Below, in pieces: positions 34,761 to 42,597 of a DNA stretch of 55,448 nucleotides. A program made the position numbers and the translations under genes. Positions within the stretch are counted from its first letter, which is position 1, and every line of letters begins with the position of its first letter. The notes under the pieces are model-generated. The model was not told the origin of the DNA, did no database searches, and was given only the letters and a program-made list of their open reading frames with translations. The stretch is from Streptomyces amritsarensis (GTDB lineage: Bacteria > Actinomycetota > Actinomycetes > Streptomycetales > Streptomycetaceae). The stretch covers positions 91,937 through 147,384 of the forward strand of contig NZ_MQUR01000006.1 in the NCBI RefSeq assembly GCF_001953875.1. The letters run 5' to 3'.

Positions 34761-34926
34761 TAAGGGCTGTCCCGCAATCCCCGGTGGATCGGCGCACGGC
34801 GCCAGATGCGGTGCATCGCAAGGCGGAGGAGCGTCCTCGTACTGGGCGTATTCGGGCGTTCCGACAACGCAGCGAGGTGCCGTAGCCGTCGTCGTGCGCC
34901 CGCCGGGGATTACGGGACAGCCCTTA
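34761..34926. mobile_element. MITE-like element with 24-bp terminal inverted repeats
   Basis: The left end (34761-34784, TAAGGGCTGTCCCGCAATCC then CCGG) and the reverse complement of the right end (34903-34926) match at 23 of 24 positions. The element is 166 bp, has no coding capacity, and both ends begin at TA, as expected for elements moved by a transposase that duplicates TA. Similar AGGGCTGTCCCG-ended sequences recur in Streptomyces genomes as I recall. No transposase is nearby. It lies between the GNAT gene start and the stop of the next minus-strand gene. Confidence 0.85.
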
Positions 34927-34946
34927 AGCGGCGGGTCGGCGGCGGG

Positions 34947-35432
34947 TCACATGGATTCAGGCGACCGGGCCCGGCGCAGGCGCTCGGCGGCGGCGTTGCG
35001 GACGCGGCGGGTGCGGGCGGCGGCGGCCAGCAGTTCCAGCGCCTCCCGGGACGCGAGCAGCCGGACCGCGGTGCGCTGGCACCAGTCGGACGCGCCCGTC
35101 AGCTCGGCGGCGGACCAGGGCTCGCCCCGGGTGGCGGCCTTGAGCAGGCTCCACTCCCGCAGCCGGCGCTCGGGGAAGGCACGGCCGCCGAGCACGCCGG
35201 ACATGGCCCGCGCCCAGAGGGTGAACCCGTCGTCGTCGAGCAGGCCCGCGGCCCGGCGGTCGAGATGGGTGACCACTGCCGCCTCGGCCATCACCCGGTC
35301 GGGATCGCCCAGTACGGCGGTCACGGCCTCGGCCTCGGCCTCGGCGTTCCCGCCCGGCACCGCGGCCAGGGACTCCAGGTGGCGGGCGTAGCGCCAGTGC
35401 TCGTGGGGCGTGTCGGAGTCGGCCAGGCTCAT
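34947..35432 (-). CDS. Hypothetical helical protein
   Basis: A 161-residue helical protein (MSLADSDTPHEHWRYARHLE, AEAAVVTHLDRRAAGLLDDD, LREWSLLKAATRGEPWSAAE, LASREALELLAAAARTRRVR). The composition and heptad-like spacing recall a HEAT-type or regulatory scaffold, but no family is recognised. Repeated Ala-Glu (NAEAEAEAV) is noted. Its 3' end is 20 bases from the MITE. The 242 bases upstream of its start hold no gene. Confidence 0.65.
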   Translation of the reverse strand: MSLADSDTPHEHWRYARHLESLAAVPGGNAEAEAEAVTAVLGDPDRVMAEAAVVTHLDRRAAGLLDDDGFTLWARAMSGVLGGRAFPERRLREWSLLKAATRGEPWSAAELTGASDWCQRTAVRLLASREALELLAAAARTRRVRNAAAERLRRARSPESM

Positions 35433-35674
35433 CGGAAGGCCCCCTCACGGCCGCGTGCCCCCCGGTCGGCACCCGTGGTGGACCCCTCCCGGCCTGCGCC
35501 CGCCCGCACGGCCGGCGCCCTCGCCGGCGTGCCTATGGCGGGTCGCGCCTGTTCCTTGCCTGTCCGCATGGCGCCCATTCCACACGATCACCGCGGCGGG
35601 CCGGCGGTCAGGGTGCCTTCCCGCGGTCTCGGGGCGCGGCGTCCAGGATCTCCGTCAGGGGCGGCGGCCGTGCC

Positions 35675-36409
35675 TCACACCTGCTCGAAGTGGAAGGACT
35701 TGATGAAGCAGTCGCGGGGCTGGCCGATCGCGAAGAAGACGCAGTCGACCAGCGACTGGGCGGTGAGGGGGTCCTTCGCCGTGCGCGGGGCTCCCTCCCA
35801 GGCTTCCGACAGTGGGTCGTGGTTGTCGAAGTCGGGTGGGTAGAGCGAGATCACGCGGACGCCCCGGTCGCGCAGCCGGCGGGAGAGGATCTCGGTGAAG
35901 CCGGCCTGGGCGCTCTTGGCGGCGTAGAAGGCGTCGTGGGCGTCGGAGCGGTGGTGGCCGGCCTCTCCGCAGCCGGACACCATGGTGACGATGTCCGGGC
36001 GGGGCGACTTCAGCAGCAGCGGAAGGAACGCCTTGGTGGCCAGTACGGTGCCGGTGGCTCCGGAGGCGAGGGTGTCGACGACGTCCTCGTCGGAGGCGGA
36101 CAGCAGGTCGGTGCCGTGCTGGTAGCGGGAGCCGTTGTTGACGAGTACGTCGACGCGGTCGGTGCGGGCGGCGACCGCGGCGGCGAACTCCCGTACGGAG
36201 GCGGGGGCGGTGAGGTCGCAGGCGTAGGCGTGGACGCGGTCGGCGCCGTGGCCCTGTGCCCTGATCTCGTCGCGGACGCGTTCGGCGGCGTCGAGGGTGC
36301 GGGCGGAGAGGTGGACCTCCGCTCCCCGGTCCGCGAACCGGAGGGCGAGGGTACGGCCGAAGTCGCGGCCGGCGGCGGTGATGACGACGCGGTGGTGTGC
36401 GAGTGTCAT
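35675..36409 (-). CDS. Short-chain dehydrogenase/reductase
   Basis: A 244-residue classical SDR. Cofactor motif is VVITAAGRDFGRTLALRF (TAAGxxxG form of TGxxxGxG), with NNGSRYQHG for NNAG, catalytic Ser in VTMVSGCGEAG and Tyr-x3-Lys in AFYAAKSAQAG. The Asn-Asn-Gly and Ala-Ala-Gly variants are unusual but acceptable. Arg/Thr after the second strand (SARTLDAAERV) suggests NADP(H). Substrate unknown. The C-terminus is SFHFEQV. Confidence 0.88.
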   Translation of the reverse strand: MTLAHHRVVITAAGRDFGRTLALRFADRGAEVHLSARTLDAAERVRDEIRAQGHGADRVHAYACDLTAPASVREFAAAVAARTDRVDVLVNNGSRYQHGTDLLSASDEDVVDTLASGATGTVLATKAFLPLLLKSPRPDIVTMVSGCGEAGHHRSDAHDAFYAAKSAQAGFTEILSRRLRDRGVRVISLYPPDFDNHDPLSEAWEGAPRTAKDPLTAQSLVDCVFFAIGQPRDCFIKSFHFEQV

Positions 36410-36561
36410 GGATGCGCTCCTGATTCGTGGTCGCTACACATGATCTCAGGTGCGGAGCGGGGCAGTTCGGGCGGGTCGTGCAGTTCGGGCGGGTCGGGCG
36501 GCCGGTACGGGGACGGGCTCCGGGCGACCGCCCGGCGCCCGTCGGCTCTCGGTGCCACGGG

Positions 36562-37104
36562 TCAGGCCCCGCGGGTCTCGTGCGCCTCGTATCCGCCGGC
36601 CCCCTGGCTCGTCTCGTGTTGCGGCTCGGGAAGCGGCGCCCCGGTCTCCAGCAGGGTCTTGAGGCTCGACGCGAGCATCGGCCAGGCCCGGCGGCACATT
36701 CCGATCAGGGTGCCGCCCGGCACGAAGCCCTCGTGGCGGATCGTCAGCCGGGCGAGGGTGTCTCCGACCGGCGAGATCTCGTACGTCACTTTCGTGCGGG
36801 GCTCCTTCGCCAGCTCCGACCGCAGCGCCTCGTCGATCCCGACGGCGGCGGCCCACTGCGGGCTGAAGGTGTGCCAGGTGTAGGACAGCAGGCGGTCCGG
36901 GACGCAGCCCAGGACCAGCTGCCCGGGGTCGCTGGTGCGGGCCCCCCGCTCGACCCAGGCCATCGCCGAGCCCACCGCCCAGTCGGTCTCGAAGCTCAGC
37001 CCCCAGTACCGGCGGGTGAAGGCGGGGTCGGTGAGGGCCTGCCAGACCCGGGACGGGTCGGCCTGGATGTAGAGGGTGTAGGTGATCGCGCTGTCGTCGC
37101 TCAT
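36562..37104 (-). CDS. SRPBCC/AHSA1-type START-like protein
   Basis: A 180-residue protein with a SRPBCC ligand-binding fold: TYTLYIQADPSRVWQALTDP, RYWGLSFETDWAVGSAMAWV, LLSYTWHTFSP, LTIRHEGFVPGGTLIGMCRR and WPMLASSLKTLLETG are the AHSA1 hallmarks. These often sit beside ArsR regulators, but none is present. Ligand unknown. A C-terminal hydrophilic tail of about 20 residues extends beyond the fold. Confidence 0.85.
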   Translation of the reverse strand: MSDDSAITYTLYIQADPSRVWQALTDPAFTRRYWGLSFETDWAVGSAMAWVERGARTSDPGQLVLGCVPDRLLSYTWHTFSPQWAAAVGIDEALRSELAKEPRTKVTYEISPVGDTLARLTIRHEGFVPGGTLIGMCRRAWPMLASSLKTLLETGAPLPEPQHETSQGAGGYEAHETRGA

Positions 37105-37182
37105 GGCCCCATGCTGCGGGACCGCGGACCGCGGACGAGGGATTTCCCGATCACGGCGGTGGCGGGCGGGCTCCGCCGCCGG

Positions 37183-38208
37183 TCACCAGCGCACCCCCTC
37201 CTCGGGGAGCTCCGCGAGCGGGGTGCGGGCGGGGTCCGGGAGGCCCAGCCGGGCGCGGGCCGCACGGACCGCGGCGAGTTCGTCCTCGCCGGCCGGTCCC
37301 CAGTCGCTGAGCTCGCGGACCTGTTCGGGGGTGGCCAGCAGCCGGGCGTACGCCGGGTCCGCGGCCGGCGGGAGGCCGGTGAGGCGGCCCGCGACGCGGA
37401 CGTGCGCGCCCTCCTCGCCGCACCGGTAGCCCAGCGGGGCGGTGCCCGCGGAGCCCTCGGCGGCCGGGGGCGGGAGGTGGGCGGCGCCGGTGGCCCGGGC
37501 GATCAGGAGCAGGACGCGGCCGTCGGGGGCGAACAGCCAGGCGGAGACGTCCCGTACGGGCAGTTGCGCGGGGACCGGGCCGCAGTGCCAGGCGCCGCGC
37601 TGCGGGATCCGGCGGGCGCGGAGCACGCCGAGCCGGTCCAGGGCGGTCGGCGCGGTGGGGCGGCCGTCCTCCAGCAGGGCGGCGCCGCAGCCGTTGATGC
37701 GGGCGCGGAGGGCGGACAGGGCGCGGCGGGCGTCGCCGGGGTCCATCACGGCGGGCAGGTCGGCCGGCTCGGCGAAGTGGATGCCGGTGATCTCCTGCGG
37801 CGGGAGGCTGACGGCGTCGATCCGCTCCGGTGTCCACGTCCCGCCGTCGTAGACGTGCAGGATCTCGCCGGGGAAGCGCATCTCCGGCGGGAAGCCGGGG
37901 GTGTCGGCCGGGATCCAGTCGACGGCCAGGCCGCGCGGGTAGCGGCCGTCGACGCCGAGCTCCTCGCGCAGCTCGCGGGCGGCCGCCGCGGACGGGGCCT
38001 CGCCCGCGTCGATCGCCCCGCCGGGGAGCATCCGCTCGGCGCGGTAGTCGACGCTCTGGACGAGGATCCGGCCGTCGGTGTCGGTGACGAGGACGACGGC
38101 CGCGGTCCAGACGGCGGCGCGCGAGGCGCCGTACTCCTGCGGGCTCATCCAGGTCCCCGCGTCGCACTCACGGTCGTCGGTCGCGCTGTGGTCGGTCAGC
38201 TGCGGCAT
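37183..38208 (-). CDS. Nudix hydrolase with C-terminal second Nudix-like domain
   Basis: A 341-residue protein. The N-terminal domain has a complete Nudix box, GGAIDAGEAPSAAAARELREELGV with a split mention: GGAIDAGEAP then ARELREELGV, so it should hydrolyse a nucleoside-diphosphate-linked compound with Mg2+. The C-terminal half (DVSAWLFAPDGRVLLLIARA) has Nudix-fold strands but no catalytic box. ATG 38208 is chosen for GGAG six bases upstream, over GTG 38223. Confidence 0.85.
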   Translation of the reverse strand: MPQLTDHSATDDRECDAGTWMSPQEYGASRAAVWTAAVVLVTDTDGRILVQSVDYRAERMLPGGAIDAGEAPSAAAARELREELGVDGRYPRGLAVDWIPADTPGFPPEMRFPGEILHVYDGGTWTPERIDAVSLPPQEITGIHFAEPADLPAVMDPGDARRALSALRARINGCGAALLEDGRPTAPTALDRLGVLRARRIPQRGAWHCGPVPAQLPVRDVSAWLFAPDGRVLLLIARATGAAHLPPPAAEGSAGTAPLGYRCGEEGAHVRVAGRLTGLPPAADPAYARLLATPEQVRELSDWGPAGEDELAAVRAARARLGLPDPARTPLAELPEEGVRW

Positions 38209-38423
38209 CGGGACTCCGTTCACCTGGGTGGACCCGCCACCTGTGCAACAGCGGGCGCGGCCCGCTGGTTACGGCGGGCCGTGGAGCCGGAACCGGCCTG
38301 GCCGCTCTGCCGCGCCCCTCCCTCCTTATTACCTGGTTATGCCGTCGTTGGTACGGTGCGGGGGCGGACTGGCGGCGTGAACACCGCCGGTCCGACCAAC
38401 TTCGGGGCGGAGCGGGAACGGCA

Positions 38424-39692
38424 GTGGCGGGGACAGCGGTGGGAACAGCGGCCGGGACGGGTGCCGGGGCAGGTGCCGGGAAGGAAGCGGAAGCGGGCGG
38501 GCGGGGCGGCGGCTCCGGCCGGCTGGCCGGGGTGGACGCGGTGCGCGGCATAGCCGTCCTCGGCATGTTCGCCGTGCACGTGGGGCCCAGCCCGCAGCCC
38601 GAGGGCGCCGGGTACCTGCTCGTCGCGGCCGACGGGCGCGCCCCGGCCCTCTTCACCCTCCTCGCGGGCTTCTCCCTGGTCCTCGCGCAGCGCGGCGCCG
38701 ACCCGGCGCGGCGCCCAGAGGGCTGGGCGTCGCGGTGGCGTCCGCTGCTGATCCGGTGCGCCGTCCTGGCCGTACTCGGCCTGTACCTGGCCTCGCTGTG
38801 GCCCGGGATCCTCGTCATCCTGGCCTTCTTCGCCGTGTACTTCCTGGCGGCCGAGCCCTTCACGCGGCTCTCCACCCCGGTGCTCACCGCCGTCGCGGGG
38901 GCGTCGGTGGTGGTGGGGCCGCTGCTGTCGTTCCTGCTGGGCCCGCTGTTCGGGTACGGGTCCTCCGGGCGCGGCCTGGTCCCCGAGGCCGCGGACCTGA
39001 CCAGCTGGCCGGGGCTGGGGGCGGCGGTGTGCGAGCTGCTGCTCACCGGGGCCTATCCGCTGGCGACCTACTTCCCGTACGTCCTGGCCGGTATGGCCCT
39101 GGCCCGGCTGTGCGACGTGCGGGAGCGGCCGATGGCCCGGCGGATGGCGGTGTGGGGCACGGCGGCCGCGCTCGCCGGGTACGGTTCCGCGTGGCTCGCC
39201 ACCCATGTGTTCGGGACCCGGCAGCGGCTGCTGGAGGCGATAGCGGTCCACCACCCGGAGGCGATGGCCGCCGCCGACCCCGTACGGGAGGTGCTGCGCG
39301 GCCAGTTCGGCGCCGTGCCGAGCACCTCGTGGGACTGGCTGCTGCTGGCCGACCCCTACAGCCAGACCCCGCTGGAGACCCTCGGCAACGCGGGGGTCGG
39401 GTGCGCCCTGATCGGCCTGTGCGCCCTGGCCGCGCGGCACGCGGTGGGTGCCCGCCTGCTGCGGCCGCTGGCGGTGCTGGGGGCGATGGCGCTGAGCGCG
39501 TACGTCGCCCACGCCCTGGTGCTGGCCGGCCCGGCCCACGGTGCCGCGTCCTGGTCGGCGTGGATCGCCTTCAGCGGCGCGGCACTGGCCCTGACCTGGG
39601 TCTGGCAGCGGGTCTGGGCCGACAGCCCGCTGCGCCGCGGCCCGGTGGAACACGCCCTGCGGCTGGCCACCCAGGTGGGCGGCCGAGCCTGA
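38424..39692 (+). CDS. DUF418-family multipass membrane protein
   Basis: A 422-residue membrane protein with a Gly/Ala-rich N-terminus and about ten helices. LAGVDAVRGIAVLGMFAVHV is the opening of the DUF418/heparan-glucosaminide acetyltransferase-like family (xDxxRGxAxxGM), and LGAMALSAYVAHALVLAG with the C-terminal WADSPLRRGPVEHALR is the DUF418 end motif (PLRxGPxExL). Thought to transfer acyl groups across the membrane; not proven. GTG 38424 follows a GGAG. A preceding AT-rich patch near 38328 may hold the promoter. Confidence 0.85.
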   Translation: MAGTAVGTAAGTGAGAGAGKEAEAGGRGGGSGRLAGVDAVRGIAVLGMFAVHVGPSPQPEGAGYLLVAADGRAPALFTLLAGFSLVLAQRGADPARRPEGWASRWRPLLIRCAVLAVLGLYLASLWPGILVILAFFAVYFLAAEPFTRLSTPVLTAVAGASVVVGPLLSFLLGPLFGYGSSGRGLVPEAADLTSWPGLGAAVCELLLTGAYPLATYFPYVLAGMALARLCDVRERPMARRMAVWGTAAALAGYGSAWLATHVFGTRQRLLEAIAVHHPEAMAAADPVREVLRGQFGAVPSTSWDWLLLADPYSQTPLETLGNAGVGCALIGLCALAARHAVGARLLRPLAVLGAMALSAYVAHALVLAGPAHGAASWSAWIAFSGAALALTWVWQRVWADSPLRRGPVEHALRLATQVGGRA

Positions 39693-39738
39693 CGACTGTC
39701 CGGCCCTGAGCCGCCGGACACCCCGGGGCCGGCCCGTT

Positions 39739-40818
39739 TCAGTCGTCGAGGCGGACCGGCATGAGGAGGGAGAAGGTGTCCTCGCTGTCGGTCCGCCGGA
39801 CGGCCAGCGGCGCCGTGGGGGCGCCGGCCTCGACGATCAGCTCGTCCCGGGCCCCGGCCGCGAGGGCCTGCAGCAGGAAGGCGCGGTTGACGGCGACGCG
39901 GTCCGGGGCGCCGCGGCCTTCCTCGCAGACGCTCACCGCGCCGTCGGCCACCTCGAGCACGGTGAGGTCGACGAGCGGGCCGTCCGGCTCGCGCGGCTCG
40001 CCGTCCCGGACGGGGCCGGTCTCCACCGCGTGGCGGAACGCCTCGACGTCGACGAGGGCCCGGCGTCCCGCGGGCAGGCGCACGAGGCGGCGGTAGTCGG
40101 GGAAGTCGTGGTCGAGGCACTGGCCGGCCGCCTCGTGGTCGCCCGCCCGCAGGGCCACGCGGTCGGCGTCCACGGTCAGCTGGACGGACGTGTCCTCGCC
40201 CAGCAGGGCCCGCATGGCGTCCGCCAGCCGGCAGGGCACGAGCACCTGGACCCGGGGTCCGTCGTACCCGGCGGCCCCGACCCCGGCGACGGCCATCCGG
40301 TACCGGTCGGTGGCCGCGAGGCGGAGCGCCCCGCCGTCGACGTCGAAGAGGACGCCGCCGAGCATCGGCAGCTCCGGGTCGGTGCCGGCGGCGAAACGCA
40401 CCGCGTCCAGGGCCTCGGCCAGCTCCGGTGCGCGGAGGGTGAGTCGGACGGTGGCGGTGCGGAGCGGTGTCATGGGGTTCTCCCTGCGTTCGAGTAGCGC
40501 TCGGACCGTGGAGAACTCACCGCGGGCATCGGACAGCCCCTGCTCGAGGCGGCGCAGGTGCGCCCGGAGGAGCCCCCGCACCAGGTCGGTGTCCGCGCCG
40601 GACAGGCCGGCCAGGACCAGCCGGATGTCCGCCAGCGGCATGCCCGCCCGGCGCAGCCGGGCCAGCACCCGGGACTCCTCGAGCTGTTCGGGGCCGTACC
40701 AGCGGTAGCCGGTGGCCGGGTCCACGCGGGCCGGGACCAGCACGCCGGCACCGTCGTAGAACCGCAGCGCGCTCACGCTCAGGCCGCTGTCCCTGGCCAT
40801 CTCACCGATGCTGTGCAT
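39739..40818 (-). CDS. MerR regulator fused to a DNA polymerase III beta-clamp-like region
   Basis: A 359-residue fusion. Residues 1-75 are a MerR winged helix (MHSIGEMARDSGLSVSALRF, TGYRWYGPEQLEESRVLARL), followed by a dimerisation coiled coil to about residue 110. The rest matches two clamp-type folds: ELPMLGGVLFDVDGGALRLA, ATDRYRMAVAGV, DFPDYRRLVRLPAGRRALVD, FRHAV and a terminus SLLMPVRL, all like DnaN. Bacterial beta clamp has three such folds; here one is lacking. Clamp-like folds may serve as the effector or DNA-ring module. ATG 40818 has GGAG six bases upstream. Confidence 0.85.
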   Translation of the reverse strand: MHSIGEMARDSGLSVSALRFYDGAGVLVPARVDPATGYRWYGPEQLEESRVLARLRRAGMPLADIRLVLAGLSGADTDLVRGLLRAHLRRLEQGLSDARGEFSTVRALLERRENPMTPLRTATVRLTLRAPELAEALDAVRFAAGTDPELPMLGGVLFDVDGGALRLAATDRYRMAVAGVGAAGYDGPRVQVLVPCRLADAMRALLGEDTSVQLTVDADRVALRAGDHEAAGQCLDHDFPDYRRLVRLPAGRRALVDVEAFRHAVETGPVRDGEPREPDGPLVDLTVLEVADGAVSVCEEGRGAPDRVAVNRAFLLQALAAGARDELIVEAGAPTAPLAVRRTDSEDTFSLLMPVRLDD

Positions 40819-40837
40819 GTCGTTCTCCACAGCCGGA

Positions 40838-40868
40838 ACTCTGCGCCCTCCACCAGGTCGAGGGTCAA
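40838..40868 (-). promoter_or_regulatory. MerR-type promoter/operator of the MerR-clamp fusion gene
   Basis: On the minus strand TTGACC (40868-40863) and CAGAGT (40843-40838) are 19 bases apart, the overlong spacer characteristic of MerR-controlled promoters. Within the spacer CCCTC-N9-GAGGG (40846-40850 and 40860-40864) forms the expected dyad. It lies 20 bases upstream of the start codon, indicating autoregulation and perhaps control of the divergent AraC gene. Confidence 0.75.
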
Positions 40869-41161
40869 ACGGCGGTCCGCAGCGAAGGACGGGAGGCGAC
40901 CGCGCGCCATGGGTCCGAGCCCCCCACCCCCGTGGGGGGACTCCGATCCGGACGGGACCTCCCGTACTCGTCCCCGGGTGCCGGGCACCCCGCGGGAACG
41001 ATCACAACGCTAGGCCGGGGAGGCCTGCTCGACCCATGGCAGCGGACGTCAGCAAGGGGACCGAACGCGCCAAGGGGGGACCCGGCGCGTCGGATTGGGG
41101 ACATCAGGACCCAAATGGCGGCGATGAGCTGGTATTTCGCGCTGGTCTATGCTCACCACCT
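40869..41161. other. Intergenic region between MerR-clamp and AraC genes
   Basis: No convincing gene. It has GC-rich sequence with a CCCCCACCCCCGTGGGGGG-type near-palindrome at about 40920-40940 that could be an additional regulatory dyad for either divergent gene. Confidence 0.35.
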
Positions 41162-42223
41162 GTGGTCTCGCATACGCATCGGGGGACAACGTCCTCGGCC
41201 CTCACCCGACTCAACGTCAATGCCGCACGTCTGCTCGGAATACCCCCGACCGGCTACGCGCACCTGCTGGGCATGGCGCCCGAGCACCTCAACGACGACC
41301 TGTGCCGGCCGCCCGCCGTCACGAGCATCCGCATCGCGGAACTGGCGACCGTCCACGCTCCCTGGACCGAGGTGTCCCTGCTGCTGGCCCAGGAGTCGGG
41401 CGTCGGGAGCCTCGGGGTGTGGGACTACCTGATCACCTCCGCGCCCACTCCGCTCGAAGGGATCCGGGACGCCGCGGCCTACCTCGCCGCCGTCGTCGAC
41501 ACCAGCACGGACGACCTGCGGATCACCGAGGACGGGAACCGCGTCACCCTCAGCCACCTCAACAGGGGCGATCTCGCCCACGAGGCCGCCTGCGCCGTAC
41601 GTGCCTGCGCCCTCGGCCTGTACCTGCGCCGCCTGAGGGAGGCCGCGCAACGGCCGCTCGTCCCCCTCCACGTGGCCCTGGCCGCCGAGGCACCCCGAAA
41701 CCACGACGCGCTGATCGAGCTCTACGGCACCCGCACCATCGAGTTCGGCGCCCCGGTCAGCTCGATCACCTTGCGCACCGCCGACCTGACCGCCCCGACA
41801 CCGCACGCCCAGCCCGGGCTGTCGGCCGTGCTGCGCAGGCACGCCGACCAGACCCTCGCCTCGGCCGTCCCGCTGCGCGACTGGCTGGATCTCTTCCGCA
41901 GCGCGCTCGCCTCCGTCCAGGACGAGGCCGGACCGGCCCTGGCCACCGTCGCGCGGCGCATGGCCGTCAGCCCGCGGACCCTCCAGCGCCGCCTGGACGA
42001 ACACGGCACCACGTGGAGCGCCGAGGCGGAGGCCGTGCGCCGGGACCACGTCGCGCGGCTGCTCCACACCACCGACCTGGGCATCGACGCGATCGCCGCC
42101 CGCAGCGGCTACGCCGACGCCCGCGCGCTGCGCCGGGCGGTCCAGCGCTGGTACGGCACCACGCCCGCCGCCCTGCGCCGGGCGGGCCACCCGCACGGCG
42201 GGGCGCTGGAACCCGCCCCGTAG
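41162..42223 (+). CDS. AraC-family transcriptional regulator
   Basis: A 353-residue regulator. The N-terminal half matches the arabinose-binding-like domain of AraC type PF12625 (AARLLGIPPTGYAHLLGMAP, HEAACAVRACALGLYLRRLR, PVSSITLRTADLTAPTP). The C-terminal AraC helix-turn-helix is VARRMAVSPRTLQRRLDEHG and AIAARSGYADARALRRAVQR ending in WYGTTPAALRR. The GTG at 41162 is chosen because family similarity starts soon after; no clear ribosome site is seen. Target genes unknown. Confidence 0.85.
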   Translation: MVSHTHRGTTSSALTRLNVNAARLLGIPPTGYAHLLGMAPEHLNDDLCRPPAVTSIRIAELATVHAPWTEVSLLLAQESGVGSLGVWDYLITSAPTPLEGIRDAAAYLAAVVDTSTDDLRITEDGNRVTLSHLNRGDLAHEAACAVRACALGLYLRRLREAAQRPLVPLHVALAAEAPRNHDALIELYGTRTIEFGAPVSSITLRTADLTAPTPHAQPGLSAVLRRHADQTLASAVPLRDWLDLFRSALASVQDEAGPALATVARRMAVSPRTLQRRLDEHGTTWSAEAEAVRRDHVARLLHTTDLGIDAIAARSGYADARALRRAVQRWYGTTPAALRRAGHPHGGALEPAP

Positions 42224-42243
42224 TACGTCCAGGCCCGGGCGGG

Positions 42244-42597
42244 TCAGCGGTGCAGCCGGCGCGTCCAGTCCTCGGGCACCCGGCCGGCCGGTCCGGGGGC
42301 CGGCTGGTCCGCGGGGTGGTGGCCGGGCGGGGCCAGGGCGGGCCCGGACTCGTACATCTCGTTGCCGTCGTAGTCCCAGAACCACTCCTCGCCCGGCTCG
42401 AAGCTCTGCACCAGCGGGTGTCCGGTGGCCTTCCAGTGGGCGGTGGCGTGCCGGCCGGGCGACGAGTCGCAGCAGCCGACGTGTCCGCACTGGGCGCAGC
42501 GCCGCAGGTGGAACCACCAGCCGCCGGCCGCGTCGCAGTCGGCGCACCCGGTGCCGGTCGGCGGGACGCCGGCGTCGATCCCCTTGATGTCGGTCAT
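42244..42597 (-). CDS. UBP-type zinc finger protein
   Basis: A 117-residue small zinc-binding protein. Cys/His ligands lie in GCADCDAAGGWWFHLRRCAQ, CGHVGCCDSSPGRHATAHWK and TGHPLVQSFEPGEEWFW, the zf-UBP pattern. In eukaryotes this fold binds the free C-terminus of ubiquitin. In bacteria it occurs beside redox and signalling genes with unknown ligand. Its start overlaps the kinase gene stop by ATGA, making a three-gene operon with the kinase and flavoprotein. Confidence 0.9.
   Translation of the reverse strand: MTDIKGIDAGVPPTGTGCADCDAAGGWWFHLRRCAQCGHVGCCDSSPGRHATAHWKATGHPLVQSFEPGEEWFWDYDGNEMYESGPALAPPGHHPADQPAPGPAGRVPEDWTRRLHR

Noticed and set aside
34761..34926. Remnant of a full insertion sequence
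   Set aside because: Only 166 bp with intact matching ends and no transposase fragment; a non-autonomous MITE is simpler.
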